A stretch of DNA of 64,000 nt from Allohahella marinimesophila (GTDB lineage Bacteria > Pseudomonadota > Gammaproteobacteria > Pseudomonadales > Oleiphilaceae). Under the pieces are notes generated by a model. That model was given only the letters and a program-made list of their open reading frames with translations. It was not told where the DNA came from and made no database searches. The stretch spans positions 310,001 to 374,000 of the forward strand of contig NZ_BAABBO010000007.1 in NCBI RefSeq assembly GCF_039538005.1, in the 5' to 3' direction. Position numbers and translations under genes: made by a program. Below, piece after piece: positions 18,418-27,232 of the stretch; position 1 is the first letter of the stretch, and each line of letters starts with the position of its first letter.

Positions 18418-19428
18418 TCAATCCTGACCTGACGACCTGCGTCGGAGTCTCCGACGGTACTCGCCAGGCGTACTACCAGTCCAGCCCCTGAAGGCCCGAT
18501 TGAACGCGCTTTGTTCAGAATAGCCCAACAGCAACGCAATCTCTGCTGACGCCAGACGCGAGTCAGCCAGGTACAGGCGTGCAAGCCTGAGCCGTACATC
18601 TGCCAGTACATTTCGATACCTGAGCCCATGTCTGGCGAGCTCGCGGTAGAAGGATCGCAGTGAATAATCCATCTGGTCTGCAAGCCTGGCAGCATTTGGC
18701 TCGCCTTCATGCAGTGCGTCTGCGACTAACTGCTGCAGCCGACTCAGAAAAGCATCCGGTTTTGGCTGCTGCACGAGCATCGCCGCCGCCTGCTGGTCCA
18801 GCAGATCTCGCAAATGTGGGTCACTGCTTGCAATCCTCATGGCAAGCAGGCTCGACGGAGTTTCCAGTCCGATGGCGGCCGCATCGAAGCGAACAGGGCA
18901 GCCGAGCAACACTTCATATACGGCGGCCTGTGCCGGTGCAGGGTGTGGAAACTCGACGAGCGTCGGTGGAATGGTCTGGCCGATCAGCGCCTGGTAAAGG
19001 TTGAGGAAGACCGCAACACCGAACTCGGTCGCGAGTGCCGTCAACGGCGTCTGCTCATATCCCCATTGAAAATGTATCCGTTCACCTTGCTGCTGGACCT
19101 GTATTCGCAGGTCCGTGGCCAGCAGGCTCTGAAATCGCCGGTAGCGCATCAGGGCCTGGCCAAGACTGCTACAGGAGCTTGCCAGATAGCCGACGACACC
19201 AAAGTGCTCAGGTTCGGCGCATCGGCCAATCCGGAGCCCGAGGGCCGGTACGGGGTGCAGGTGCTGTATTCGTTCGAGCTGTTGCGTGAACAGATCTGCA
19301 GGCATGCGCTGACTGATGGAAAATGAATCGAGGACTTCGAGTACATCCGCAGCGTCGAGGTGGTTCCTGTAGATGTACCTGCGCAATACATCAGCCAGCG
19401 CGCACGATACCAGGGCTTGTTCAATCAT
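18418..19428 (-). CDS. AraC-family transcriptional regulator (OruR/ArgR-like N-terminus)
   Basis: With a start at ATG 19428 (MIEQALVSC) the protein is 336 residues. The N-terminal ligand-binding part ('ALGLRIGRCAEPEHFGVVGYLASSCSSLGQALMRYRRF') matches the 'arabinose-binding-like' domain of OruR/VirF-type AraC proteins. The C-terminal double helix-turn-helix includes 'SLRSFYRELARHGLRYRNVLADVRLRLARLYLADSRLASAEIALLLGYSEQSAFNRAFRGWTG'. It is 79 bases upstream of fdhD on the same strand and divergent from the ferredoxin-reductase-molybdopterin fusion gene, so it probably controls both. A 13-codon-longer frame exists, but 19428 is the more natural start. Confidence 0.88.
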   Translation of the reverse strand: MIEQALVSCALADVLRRYIYRNHLDAADVLEVLDSFSISQRMPADLFTQQLERIQHLHPVPALGLRIGRCAEPEHFGVVGYLASSCSSLGQALMRYRRFQSLLATDLRIQVQQQGERIHFQWGYEQTPLTALATEFGVAVFLNLYQALIGQTIPPTLVEFPHPAPAQAAVYEVLLGCPVRFDAAAIGLETPSSLLAMRIASSDPHLRDLLDQQAAAMLVQQPKPDAFLSRLQQLVADALHEGEPNAARLADQMDYSLRSFYRELARHGLRYRNVLADVRLRLARLYLADSRLASAEIALLLGYSEQSAFNRAFRGWTGSTPGEYRRRLRRRSSGQD

Positions 19429-19457
19429 GGTCGATCTCGTCTTATCCTGGCACAAAA

Positions 19458-19483
19458 TGTCAAACACAGGTGGCTGTTGTCAA
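19458..19483. promoter_or_regulatory. Candidate AraC operator: TGTCAA direct repeat at 20-base spacing
   Basis: TGTCAA occurs at 19458-19463 and again at 19478-19483, exactly two helical turns apart, in the 111-base gap between the AraC gene and the divergent fusion gene. Direct repeats at about this spacing are typical AraC-family sites. The motif is short, so this may be chance. Confidence 0.3.
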
Positions 19484-19539
19484 GCTTCCTCAGAGGGTGA
19501 GCGCTAAGCTGCGGGCTCTTTCCGGTCCGGAGTCATCAC

Positions 19540-22500
19540 ATGACCTATGTCGTCACGCAGTCCTGCTCAGACAGTCAACTCACCAACTGTGTGGATGTCT
19601 GTCCGGTCGATGCCTTTCGTGAAGGACCGGAAATGCTGTACATCGATCCCGATGTCTGTATCGATTGCAATGCCTGCCTCAGCGAATGCCCCGTGCGCGC
19701 GATCTATCCCGAGCAGGCTGTACCCGAGGCGATGCTGGATGATATTCAGCTCAATGCCATTGAGTCCAAACGCTATCCGGTCATCAGAGAAAGTCGAGAA
19801 CCCGAGCCGGGCGTACGCGTATCAGATCCCGTCGTGGCGAGCAGCGTCGAGGCTGCTCCTGGCACTGGGCAGTCCAGCGGCAAGAGACGCTTTGCCGTTG
19901 TCGGCGCAGGGCCTTCCGGTTTTTATGCCACTGAGGAAATCCTGAACAGATCGCGGATGCCGAAGTCGACATTTTCGATCGACTGCCCACGCCATTCGGG
20001 CTGGTGCGCTACGGGGTGGCCCCGGATCACCCGAAGATCAAATCCATCGCCAATAACTTCGACAGCATTGCACGATCTGCTAGGGTTCGTTTTTTCGGTA
20101 ATGTCGAGGTAGGCCGTGATATCAGCCGCAGTGACCTGCTCGATCATTATGACAGTGTGCTTTACGCGACAGGCGGATCCGTCAGCCGCAAGCTTGCTCT
20201 GCCCGGGTCCGATCTGAGCAATATTTTCGGCGCCTCCGAATTTGTCGGCTGGTATAACGGCCACCCTGATGACAGGCAGCTGCAGGTTGATCTCTCCGGC
20301 ACCACGGCTGTCGTCGTGGGCGTTGGTAACGTCGCGCTCGATGTCGCACGTATCCTCACCATGCCCATCGAGGAGCTCGAACGAACTGATATTGCTGATA
20401 ACGCCCTCGAGGCATTGCGCAGCAGCCAGATTCGTGAAGTCTGTCTGGTGGCACGCCGCGGTCCTGTGCAGGCTGCATTTACTCCAAAGGAGCTGCGTCA
20501 GCTGCTCGGGCTGAGTAATGTCCGCATCGAGGTCGACCCGGCAGATCTCGAACTCGATGCAGCCAGTGAGGCGGAACTGGCAAAGCCGCTCAACACTGAA
20601 ACCCGTGAAAATCTGAGCCTCTTGAGAGAAGTTCAGACGAAGCCTCAGATCGGCGACCGCAGCATTCGATTCATCTTCAGCCACTCTCCAACTGCCTTTG
20701 CGGGTAGCGCCAATGTCAGCACCATGACGGCCGTAGTGAATAAGCTTGCCACCAACGACAGCGGTGCCATTAGCGCTCAGGCCACGGACGAATGGCGTGA
20801 GATTCCTGCCAGTCTGGTCATCAATGCCACAGGCTACCAAGGCCTGCCGGTCGATGGGTTGGGCTTCGATGAGCAGCGCAGCGTCATTGCCAATGCCGAA
20901 GGGCGAGTCATCTCCAGCGAAGGTCAGCCAGTGGCTCGCGAATACGTGGCTGGCTGGATCAAGCGTGGCGCCAGCGGCGTGGTTGGCAGCAATCGGCAAT
21001 GCGCCGTTGAGTCGGTGAAGCATCTTGTCGCCGATCTCGGCCCGGCACCCCTGCGCGCTGACGATGATATTCTCGCTCAACTGAACAGCCGCAAAGTGAA
21101 ATTTGTCAGCTATGACGACTGGCTGCTGCTGGATCAGCATGAGATCGAGCAGGGCGGGCGCGAGGGACGGCCTCGACGAAAGGAAACCGAGGTGTCTGCG
21201 ATGCTCGAAATCATTCGAAGCAGGAAGGCAGATGCCAGCCCTACCACAGGCTCACCAATGGTGTCGTCGAACGAGGCAAGGCAAGGCGCAGTGGTAAACA
21301 CCTCCGCTGCTCGAACAGACGTTAAAACCCATTTCAGAACCTGCTCGTTGTGCGAAGCCATGTGCGGCATCAAAATCGAGTATGAAGGCGAGAAAATACT
21401 GTCGATCGCCGGCGACCCTGAAGATCCTCACAGTCAAGGTCACATCTGTCCTAAAGGCTATGCCCTGCAGGATCTGCACACCGACCCTGATCGCCTGAAA
21501 ACCCCGATGAAGCGCATTGGGCATCAGTGGATCCCGATACCCTGGGACGAAGCCCTCGACGAGGTCGCTGAACGTCTCGTCGGCATTCAGGCTGAACACG
21601 GTAATGACGCCGTCGCCGCCTACTGGGGTAACCCAACCGCCCACAATCTGGGCATCATGCTCACCCTCGAGAAATTCAGAGCTACCTTGCGATCGCGAAA
21701 TCTGTTTTCGGCCTCAAGTCTTGACCAGATACCGCACCAGCTGGTGTCCTACTTCATGTACGGCCACAGCCAGCTGTTCACCATTCCTGATATCGATCGA
21801 ACCGATTATATGCTGATGCTTGGGGCTAACCCTGCCGCATCGAACGGTAGCCTGATGTCCGCCGGGGATGTGCTCGGTCGACTTCAGGGCATTACCGAGC
21901 GCGGCGGCAAGATCGTGTTGATCGACCCACGCCGCACCGAAACAGCCATGTATACCAGCGAGCATCAGTTTATCCAGCCGGGCTCTGATGCGCTATTCCT
22001 GCTGGGTCTGATTCAGGTGATCCTGGCCAAGGGGCTGAGCAAGCCCGGCAGGCTGATTGACCTGGTCAAGGGCTGGGATGAGCTGACGGTGCTCATGGAT
22101 CGGATTCCGCTCGACCGCATCGCCAGCGAAACCGGTATCCCTGCAGACGTGATCGAGCGCATTGCGACTGAATTCGCAGCAGCTGAACGTGCCGTCTGCT
22201 ACGGCCGGATGGGTGTGTCGACACAGGCCTTTGGCGCCATGAACCACTGGCTTATCCAGCTTCTGAACATACTGACCGGGAATGTCGACCGTGAGGGCGG
22301 CATGATGTTCACCACCCCCGCCTTCGATCTGGCAAAGATGTCCGGACGCGGTGGTTTTGACCGCTATCAGAGCCGTGTACGCGGTCGTGCGGAGTTTGGC
22401 CGCGAGTTTCCAACCGCGATTCTGGCAGAAGAAATGCTGACGCCGGGAAGTGGGCAAGTCCGGGCCTTCGTCAGCATCGCCGGGAATCCGGTCCTTTCTT

Positions 22501-23498
22501 CCCCCAATGGTCGACAGCTCGAGGAGGCTTTGTCTGGGCTCGACTACATGGTAGCGGTCGATTTCTATCTGAATGAAACCACGCGCCACGCAGATATCAT
22601 TCTGCCACCAACTGGCCCGCTCGAGCACGAGCAATACGATATTGTTTTCAACCTGCTTGCGGTCCGTAACGTGGCGAAATACTCAGAGGCGCTGTTTCCA
22701 CACAAGCCAGGTACACGATCAGATCTGGACATATTCACGGGACTGATCAAGCGCATGCAAGCGTTGAAAATGAAGCGTAAATCACTCGTCAAGCGTCTGA
22801 AGCATATGGCTACCGAGCAGGTGACTGATCTTCTGACCCCGCAGCGTGTATTGGATCTGGCGCTGCGTACAGGTCCCTATGGCAAGGGGCTCAGTCCGCT
22901 GCGTCAGCTTAATCCCTTCAGCAAAGGGCTCGATCTGGCGACCTTGAAGAAGCATCCGCACGGCCTCGATCTGGGGCCGCTTCAACAGTGCCTGCCCCAG
23001 CGACTGTTTACTGCGGACAAGCGCATACAGTTGATGCCGCCGCGTCTGGTGACGGATCTGGACCGCTTGTGCGAGCGCTACAGTGAAAAGCGTCCGAACG
23101 CAGGGCTTCTGTTGATTGGCCGACGTGATCTGCGAACCAACAATTCATGGATGCACAACAGTTATCGGCTGGTGAAAGGCAAGGATCGTTGTGCGCTATT
23201 CATGCATCCCGAGGATGCCCGTGCCCAGCAGCTGGAGGATCGCGATCAGGTGAGGGTGATGTCATCGCGTGGCGAGCTGATTGCAATTGTGCGGACCACA
23301 GAGGATATCAAGCCTGGCGTGGTCAGCCTGCCTCACGGATGGGGCCACCATCGGGAAGGCATACGTCTGAGGACAGCCCAGGCGCACCCCGGCGTGAGTA
23401 TCAACGATATCACTGATGAGCGCGTGCTGGATGAGCTCTCAGGCAACGCCGTGCTGAACGGCGTCCCCGTTCAGCTCGAACGCCTGGCTGCTGTATGA
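19540..23498 (+). pseudogene. 7Fe ferredoxin / ferredoxin-NADP reductase / molybdopterin oxidoreductase fusion, frameshifted
   Basis: The intact protein would be about 1319 residues. Residues 1-60 form a 7Fe ferredoxin (C9, C17, C21; C40, C43, C46, C50). Next is an FprA/adrenodoxin-reductase-like flavoprotein ('FAVVGAGPSGFYA', 'RYGVAPDHPKIK', 'VVVGVGNVALDVARIL', 'ARRGP'), as in mycobacterial FprB. From about residue 598 follows a bis-MGD molybdopterin oxidoreductase with a 4Fe-4S site ('CSLCEAMC'...'CPKG') and the family's C-terminal cofactor domain. At about 19946 the frame shifts: 'EEILN' must continue as 'QIADAEVDIF', which needs one extra base (AACAG for AACCAG). Downstream the frame is open from before 20004 to 23498. 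A one-base error in the read would restore a full gene. The role is probably electron transfer between NADP(H), ferredoxin and a formate-like substrate. Confidence 0.8.
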
Positions 23499-23553
23499 AT
23501 CGTGTTTCATGCCAGCAAGGCCAGGCCTCCGAGCGTACCAGGCCACCATCGCT

Positions 23554-24240
23554 CTAATCCTCTGCACCGTGCAGCCAGCCTACAATCCTGCCGTGCTCAT
23601 CGCGTTCAAATTTTCTTGAGCGATACGCCGGCGTCCGTACCAGTTTTCTCATGCCGATGACACTTCTTGTGGGGATGTCTTCGAGTAGCTGATTGATCAA
23701 CCATACCGGAATGTCGCCAGACGGATCGAAATGCTGCTCGGAACGGAACAGCGTACTGGCGTCGGACAGTGGCTCCAGATGGTAAAAGCCATGAGCGGCA
23801 GTTACCCGGATATTGTTCGTCGAGGGCCACTCGCTGGCCTGATTGACCAGCCTTATCATGAAACCGCCAGATTTCGTCTCTTCTATCCTGAATGTCAGCA
23901 CCAGGTCCCGGTCCGTGACCGGCCAGGGCATGTTGCTGATCTGGTAGGCGGTAAAATCATAGAACCCTGCCGAGTCGACGAGTTCGGCCCAGGTACAGTT
24001 GTAAATCCATTTTGGGTACTGCTCAACATCGGCAAATACCGCCATCACAGCAGTGATTGGCGCATCGATAATGGCTTCGATACGCACCGCCTTGATGGCA
24101 GAGTCCGGATAGTCGAAGGTCTCTACAAGAATGTCTTCACCGGGTTCTGATGCGCCTAGCGCGATGACACCTGCGCCCATCATCCCGAGCGCAAGTGCGG
24201 CTTTTCGCAAGTTGGAAGTGGAATTGCGGTAACTCGTCAT
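23554..24240 (-). CDS. Exported START-domain lipid-binding protein
   Basis: This 228-residue protein has an N-terminal signal-like segment ('KAALALGMMGAGVIALGAS') followed by a START/SRPBCC domain: 'IKAVRIEAIIDAPITAVMAVFADVEQYPKWIYNC', 'YQISNMPWPVTDRDLVLTF' and a late helix 'LINQLLEDIPTRSVIGMRKLV'. The segment 'PWPVTDRD' is characteristic of bacterial START proteins. It probably binds a lipid in the periplasm, and the ligand is unknown. Upstream there is a well-formed FNR/Anr-type promoter, so expression should rise when oxygen falls. It converges on the molybdopterin fusion gene, itself a redox enzyme. Confidence 0.82.
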   Translation of the reverse strand: MTSYRNSTSNLRKAALALGMMGAGVIALGASEPGEDILVETFDYPDSAIKAVRIEAIIDAPITAVMAVFADVEQYPKWIYNCTWAELVDSAGFYDFTAYQISNMPWPVTDRDLVLTFRIEETKSGGFMIRLVNQASEWPSTNNIRVTAAHGFYHLEPLSDASTLFRSEQHFDPSGDIPVWLINQLLEDIPTRSVIGMRKLVRTPAYRSRKFERDEHGRIVGWLHGAED

Positions 24241-24310
24241 TGGCGGCCATCCGGATTGGCGTATGCATTAATGTCTGCGTGGAGTATGGCGAAGGCTCGT
24301 TCGATCGATA

Positions 24311-24324
24311 TTGATTGATATCAA
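24311..24324 (-). promoter_or_regulatory. FNR/Anr box (TTGATTGATATCAA) in a class II promoter
   Basis: The 14-mer is a perfect TTGAT-N4-ATCAA FNR/Anr/Dnr site. On the minus strand, after 22 bases, comes CATACT (24288-24283), which would be a -10 element if the box is centred at -41.5. Transcription would start near 24276, leaving a leader of about 35 bases to the START-domain gene at 24240. The box could also serve the decayed GGDEF gene on the plus strand. Confidence 0.7.
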
Positions 24325-24447
24325 GAGGCACCGCGTGCTGATCCGCAAAATCTGCTTTGATGTTCTACACTTGGGTGAAATTGTCATGTCTCTCAGCCAG
24401 GGGCGTGGCGCCTCTGCTTATTCCAGCATGCTCCAGGGAGTTGATCT

Positions 24448-24692
24448 GTGAGAGACATAACAATAAGAAACTGCATCCTGATAAGCTTCACGGCAACCCA
24501 GTTACTGATGGTGACCATGGGGCGGTCGAGCTGAGTAAGCTTCAAGCTCAAAGTGAGCAGACACTGATCCCTGCTGATCTGGAAATGCAAAGCCTGAGCA
24601 ACATCGACGGCCTGACCGGCGTGAATGAGCGGGCCTGCCTTTCAATATTGATGGTACATATCTATGAGTTCAACCCGTTCAATGATTCCTAA
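24448..24692 (+). pseudogene. Relic of a membrane diguanylate cyclase (GGDEF)
   Basis: A GTG at 24448, seven bases after GGGAG, opens an N-terminus with a membrane segment ('CILISFTATQLLMVTMG') that stops after 28 codons. In another frame, beginning near the GGGG run at about 24515, comes 'VELSKLQAQSEQTLIPADLEMQSLSNIDGLTGVNERACLS'. This contains the canonical opening of a GGDEF domain ('D.LTG..nR'). The frame ends at 24692, so the catalytic core is missing. This is a frameshifted, truncated gene next to an intact GGDEF-EAL gene. The rest of the 24241-24829 gap shows only the FNR box and no further gene. Confidence 0.5.
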
Positions 24693-24829
24693 GGTCATCT
24701 CAAGAGTGACCGAGGGCTGTGTGCGGTGACGGAGACTACTCGCCAGGTCCGCCAGCGACCCGCTGATCTAGCGGCGGGCATCGCTGGTGCAAAACGAAAC
24801 GGCAGAAATAGCGTGGCCGAGGCTCAGTA

Positions 24830-27154
24830 ATGGTCAAGGCTTTTCTCAAGTCACCCCTGGGGCGTCTCGCCATACTCTTCTTGCTGCTGACTACACTAGC
24901 GCTAGTCATTGCCAGCCATTACAAATGGCAGCACCTGCAGCAGGATCTTCGCAAGGAACTTGCGAACGTTCACAAGATGATGGAGAGCTCAGCCGCTGAC
25001 CGGTTTCATCAACAGGAGGCCATGTTCGAAATAGTCGGGCAGCGCCTGTTGGATATGGACGCCGTCAACAATGTGCCGGCTGCCCTAACGCTGATGAACG
25101 GGGTGATCGAGAACAATCCGGTCTTCGTGGCGTACAAGCTCATTCGGCCTGACGGACGGGTGATCGGGACTTCGGAGAACCTCGCCAGTGTGCAGCATTC
25201 GAATCTGCTGAAGACGCCCCATGCAGCGGAGACCTTTCGTACCGCACTCGACTCAAACCGGCTCACGCTAGGGAGGACCTGGTTCAGTGAAGCGCTGGAT
25301 CTATGGGTGTTTCCAGTGCGCTATGCTGTTCGTGATAGCCAGGGGACCGTCAAAATGGTCATCTCCGCAGCGATAGCCCTCGACGGCGAATACAATCCCT
25401 GGACGGTCAAGACCTTGAGGCTTGGTATCGACGTATTCGTCACGATACGTGAACCTTCGAGTCAGCGTTTCTATCCGCTTTACTACGAACCGTTTTCCTC
25501 GTTCGGCGCCAGCAAGCAGCAGGCCTATGCCAATCCGCTCCCCAAATCCTTCGTTCAGACTGTCATTTCGAAGGTGGAAGAGGCCACGGGCCAACCATTC
25601 AGCGAATTGCTCCAACGTGATTTCTCGGCCAGTTTTCTGAGCGATGCTCCGAATCTTGCGCCAGCAATGGCTGTGAGTGGCTACGATAAGGATCATCAGT
25701 ACTTTCTTGGCATAAGGGAGACCATACCGAATCTCAGGAAGGATTTTGGTGACTGGCTGTTTCTGGTTCTGATCGTTTATCTGTTCGTCAACGCGCTGGT
25801 CGCGGTCACGTTCTATCGCATGTTTCTCGTCGAGGAGCGGCATAAGGCGAAGCTGCGTCACCAGGCTATGCATGACTCACTGACTGACCTGCCAAACCGT
25901 TATTATCTCAAGACGCACTATTCCAGCTGGGTTGAAAGTACCGGTGGCGACTATGCCTTGTTTTTTCTTGACCTCGATAACTTCAAGTTCATCAACGATC
26001 ATTTCGGCCACTCCGTGGGCGATCTGGTGCTGCTCGAAGTCGCACAGCGACTCAAAGTGTTCTGCACGCCGGGCATGCTGCTGATCCGCCAGGGCGGCGA
26101 TGAGTTTCTGCTGCTGATGCCGTGTAGGGACAAGGCGGGCTGCATGCTGACCGTCGATCAACTGACTCACCGCCTCAATGAAGTCATGGTGGTCGATAAT
26201 CTCAAGATTTCTGTTACCGGTAGTATCGGCATCACCTTTTGCAGCCAGGCTGGGGAGGCGCTCGATGCACTGATGGTCAAGGCAGACATTGCCATGTACC
26301 AGGCCAAGAAACTTCGAAACAGTCATGCTGTCTTTTCAGAGGATCTGCAGAAAAAAAGCGACGAACGGGCGGTGATGGAGTCCGAGCTTCGGGGCGCCAT
26401 CGACAATGGCGAACTGTACATGGTGTATCAGCCCCAGGTGGAGGCTGTTACCGGCAAGGTTAGTGGTGTAGAAGCGCTTCTGCGCTGGAACAACCCTCTG
26501 CTGGGTCTGGTCCCGCCAGACCGTTTCATTCCGGTAGCTGAGGACTGCGGGCTCATCAACCCCATAGGGAACCTTGTAGTCGATACGGCACTGAAGGAGA
26601 TTGCGGGGATTCACGGCGACTACGAAAGGCTCCGGCTTTCGATCAATGTCTCGGTGCAGCAGCTGGTGCATGGCGGTTTCCGCGACTACATCAAGCAGAA
26701 GTGCGCCGACTATGACCTGCCCAACTCACTGATCAAGATCGAGATTACAGAGAGCCTGTTCATCGAAGATTTCTGGCAGATCGAAAATCTGCTCAAGCTC
26801 CTCAGCGGCGACGGGTTCAGCATCTCTCTGGATGACTTCGGCACAGGCTATTCGTCACTCAGCGTGCTCAGGAAGCTGCCGATCAATGAGGTCAAGATAG
26901 ACAAGAGTTTCGTTCAGGACATCCTGAGTGATCCGCATGATCGGGCGCTCATCAAGAGCATCATCAGCATCGGCCAGAGTCTCGAGATTCCGACACTGGC
27001 GGAAGGCGTGGAGGATATCGATCAGGCGCTGCTCCTGCGGCAATACGGCTGCAACCTGTTTCAGGGCTATCTCTTCGCCAAACCAATGAAGCTGGAGGAC
27101 CTGAAGATTTATCTCCAGGGCTTCGAGCCTTACCCCTTCGATGCAGTCAGGTGA
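24830..27154 (+). CDS. Membrane GGDEF-EAL protein (c-di-GMP turnover)
   Basis: This 774-residue protein has two membrane segments (about 10-30 and 307-330) that flank a periplasmic sensor domain of the CHASE/dCache sort ('PVFVAYKLIRPDGRVIGTSENLASV'). Next is a GGDEF domain with 'DSLTDLPNRYYL' and an intact 'RQGGDEF' motif, then an EAL domain with 'GVEALLRWNNP', 'KIEITESLFIED' and 'DDFGTGYSSLSVLRKLPINEVKID'. Both catalytic signatures are complete, so synthesis and hydrolysis of c-di-GMP are both possible. The start at 24830 is the first ATG of the frame, with only a weak ribosome binding site. A GTGAAGC...GCTTCAC hairpin right after the stop (27151-27185) lacks a T-run. Confidence 0.9.
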   Translation: MVKAFLKSPLGRLAILFLLLTTLALVIASHYKWQHLQQDLRKELANVHKMMESSAADRFHQQEAMFEIVGQRLLDMDAVNNVPAALTLMNGVIENNPVFVAYKLIRPDGRVIGTSENLASVQHSNLLKTPHAAETFRTALDSNRLTLGRTWFSEALDLWVFPVRYAVRDSQGTVKMVISAAIALDGEYNPWTVKTLRLGIDVFVTIREPSSQRFYPLYYEPFSSFGASKQQAYANPLPKSFVQTVISKVEEATGQPFSELLQRDFSASFLSDAPNLAPAMAVSGYDKDHQYFLGIRETIPNLRKDFGDWLFLVLIVYLFVNALVAVTFYRMFLVEERHKAKLRHQAMHDSLTDLPNRYYLKTHYSSWVESTGGDYALFFLDLDNFKFINDHFGHSVGDLVLLEVAQRLKVFCTPGMLLIRQGGDEFLLLMPCRDKAGCMLTVDQLTHRLNEVMVVDNLKISVTGSIGITFCSQAGEALDALMVKADIAMYQAKKLRNSHAVFSEDLQKKSDERAVMESELRGAIDNGELYMVYQPQVEAVTGKVSGVEALLRWNNPLLGLVPPDRFIPVAEDCGLINPIGNLVVDTALKEIAGIHGDYERLRLSINVSVQQLVHGGFRDYIKQKCADYDLPNSLIKIEITESLFIEDFWQIENLLKLLSGDGFSISLDDFGTGYSSLSVLRKLPINEVKIDKSFVQDILSDPHDRALIKSIISIGQSLEIPTLAEGVEDIDQALLLRQYGCNLFQGYLFAKPMKLEDLKIYLQGFEPYPFDAVR

Positions 27155-27232
27155 AGCGCTTGCTGCTAGCAGTCTGCAGCTTCACCCGATTGCCGGGCAG
27201 AAGCTCGATCAGTCTCATCCAGGCGGTCTGAC

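Noticed and set aside
19923..21140. Long minus-strand open frame (about 405 codons) across the reductase part of the fusion gene
   Set aside because: It lies opposite strongly conserved coding sequence, has no ribosome binding site, and its translation shows no family features. It is a by-product of codon bias in a GC-rich gene.
27151..27185. GTGAAGC...GCTTCAC hairpin after the GGDEF-EAL gene as a terminator
   Set aside because: There is no T-run on either strand, so intrinsic termination is not supported.
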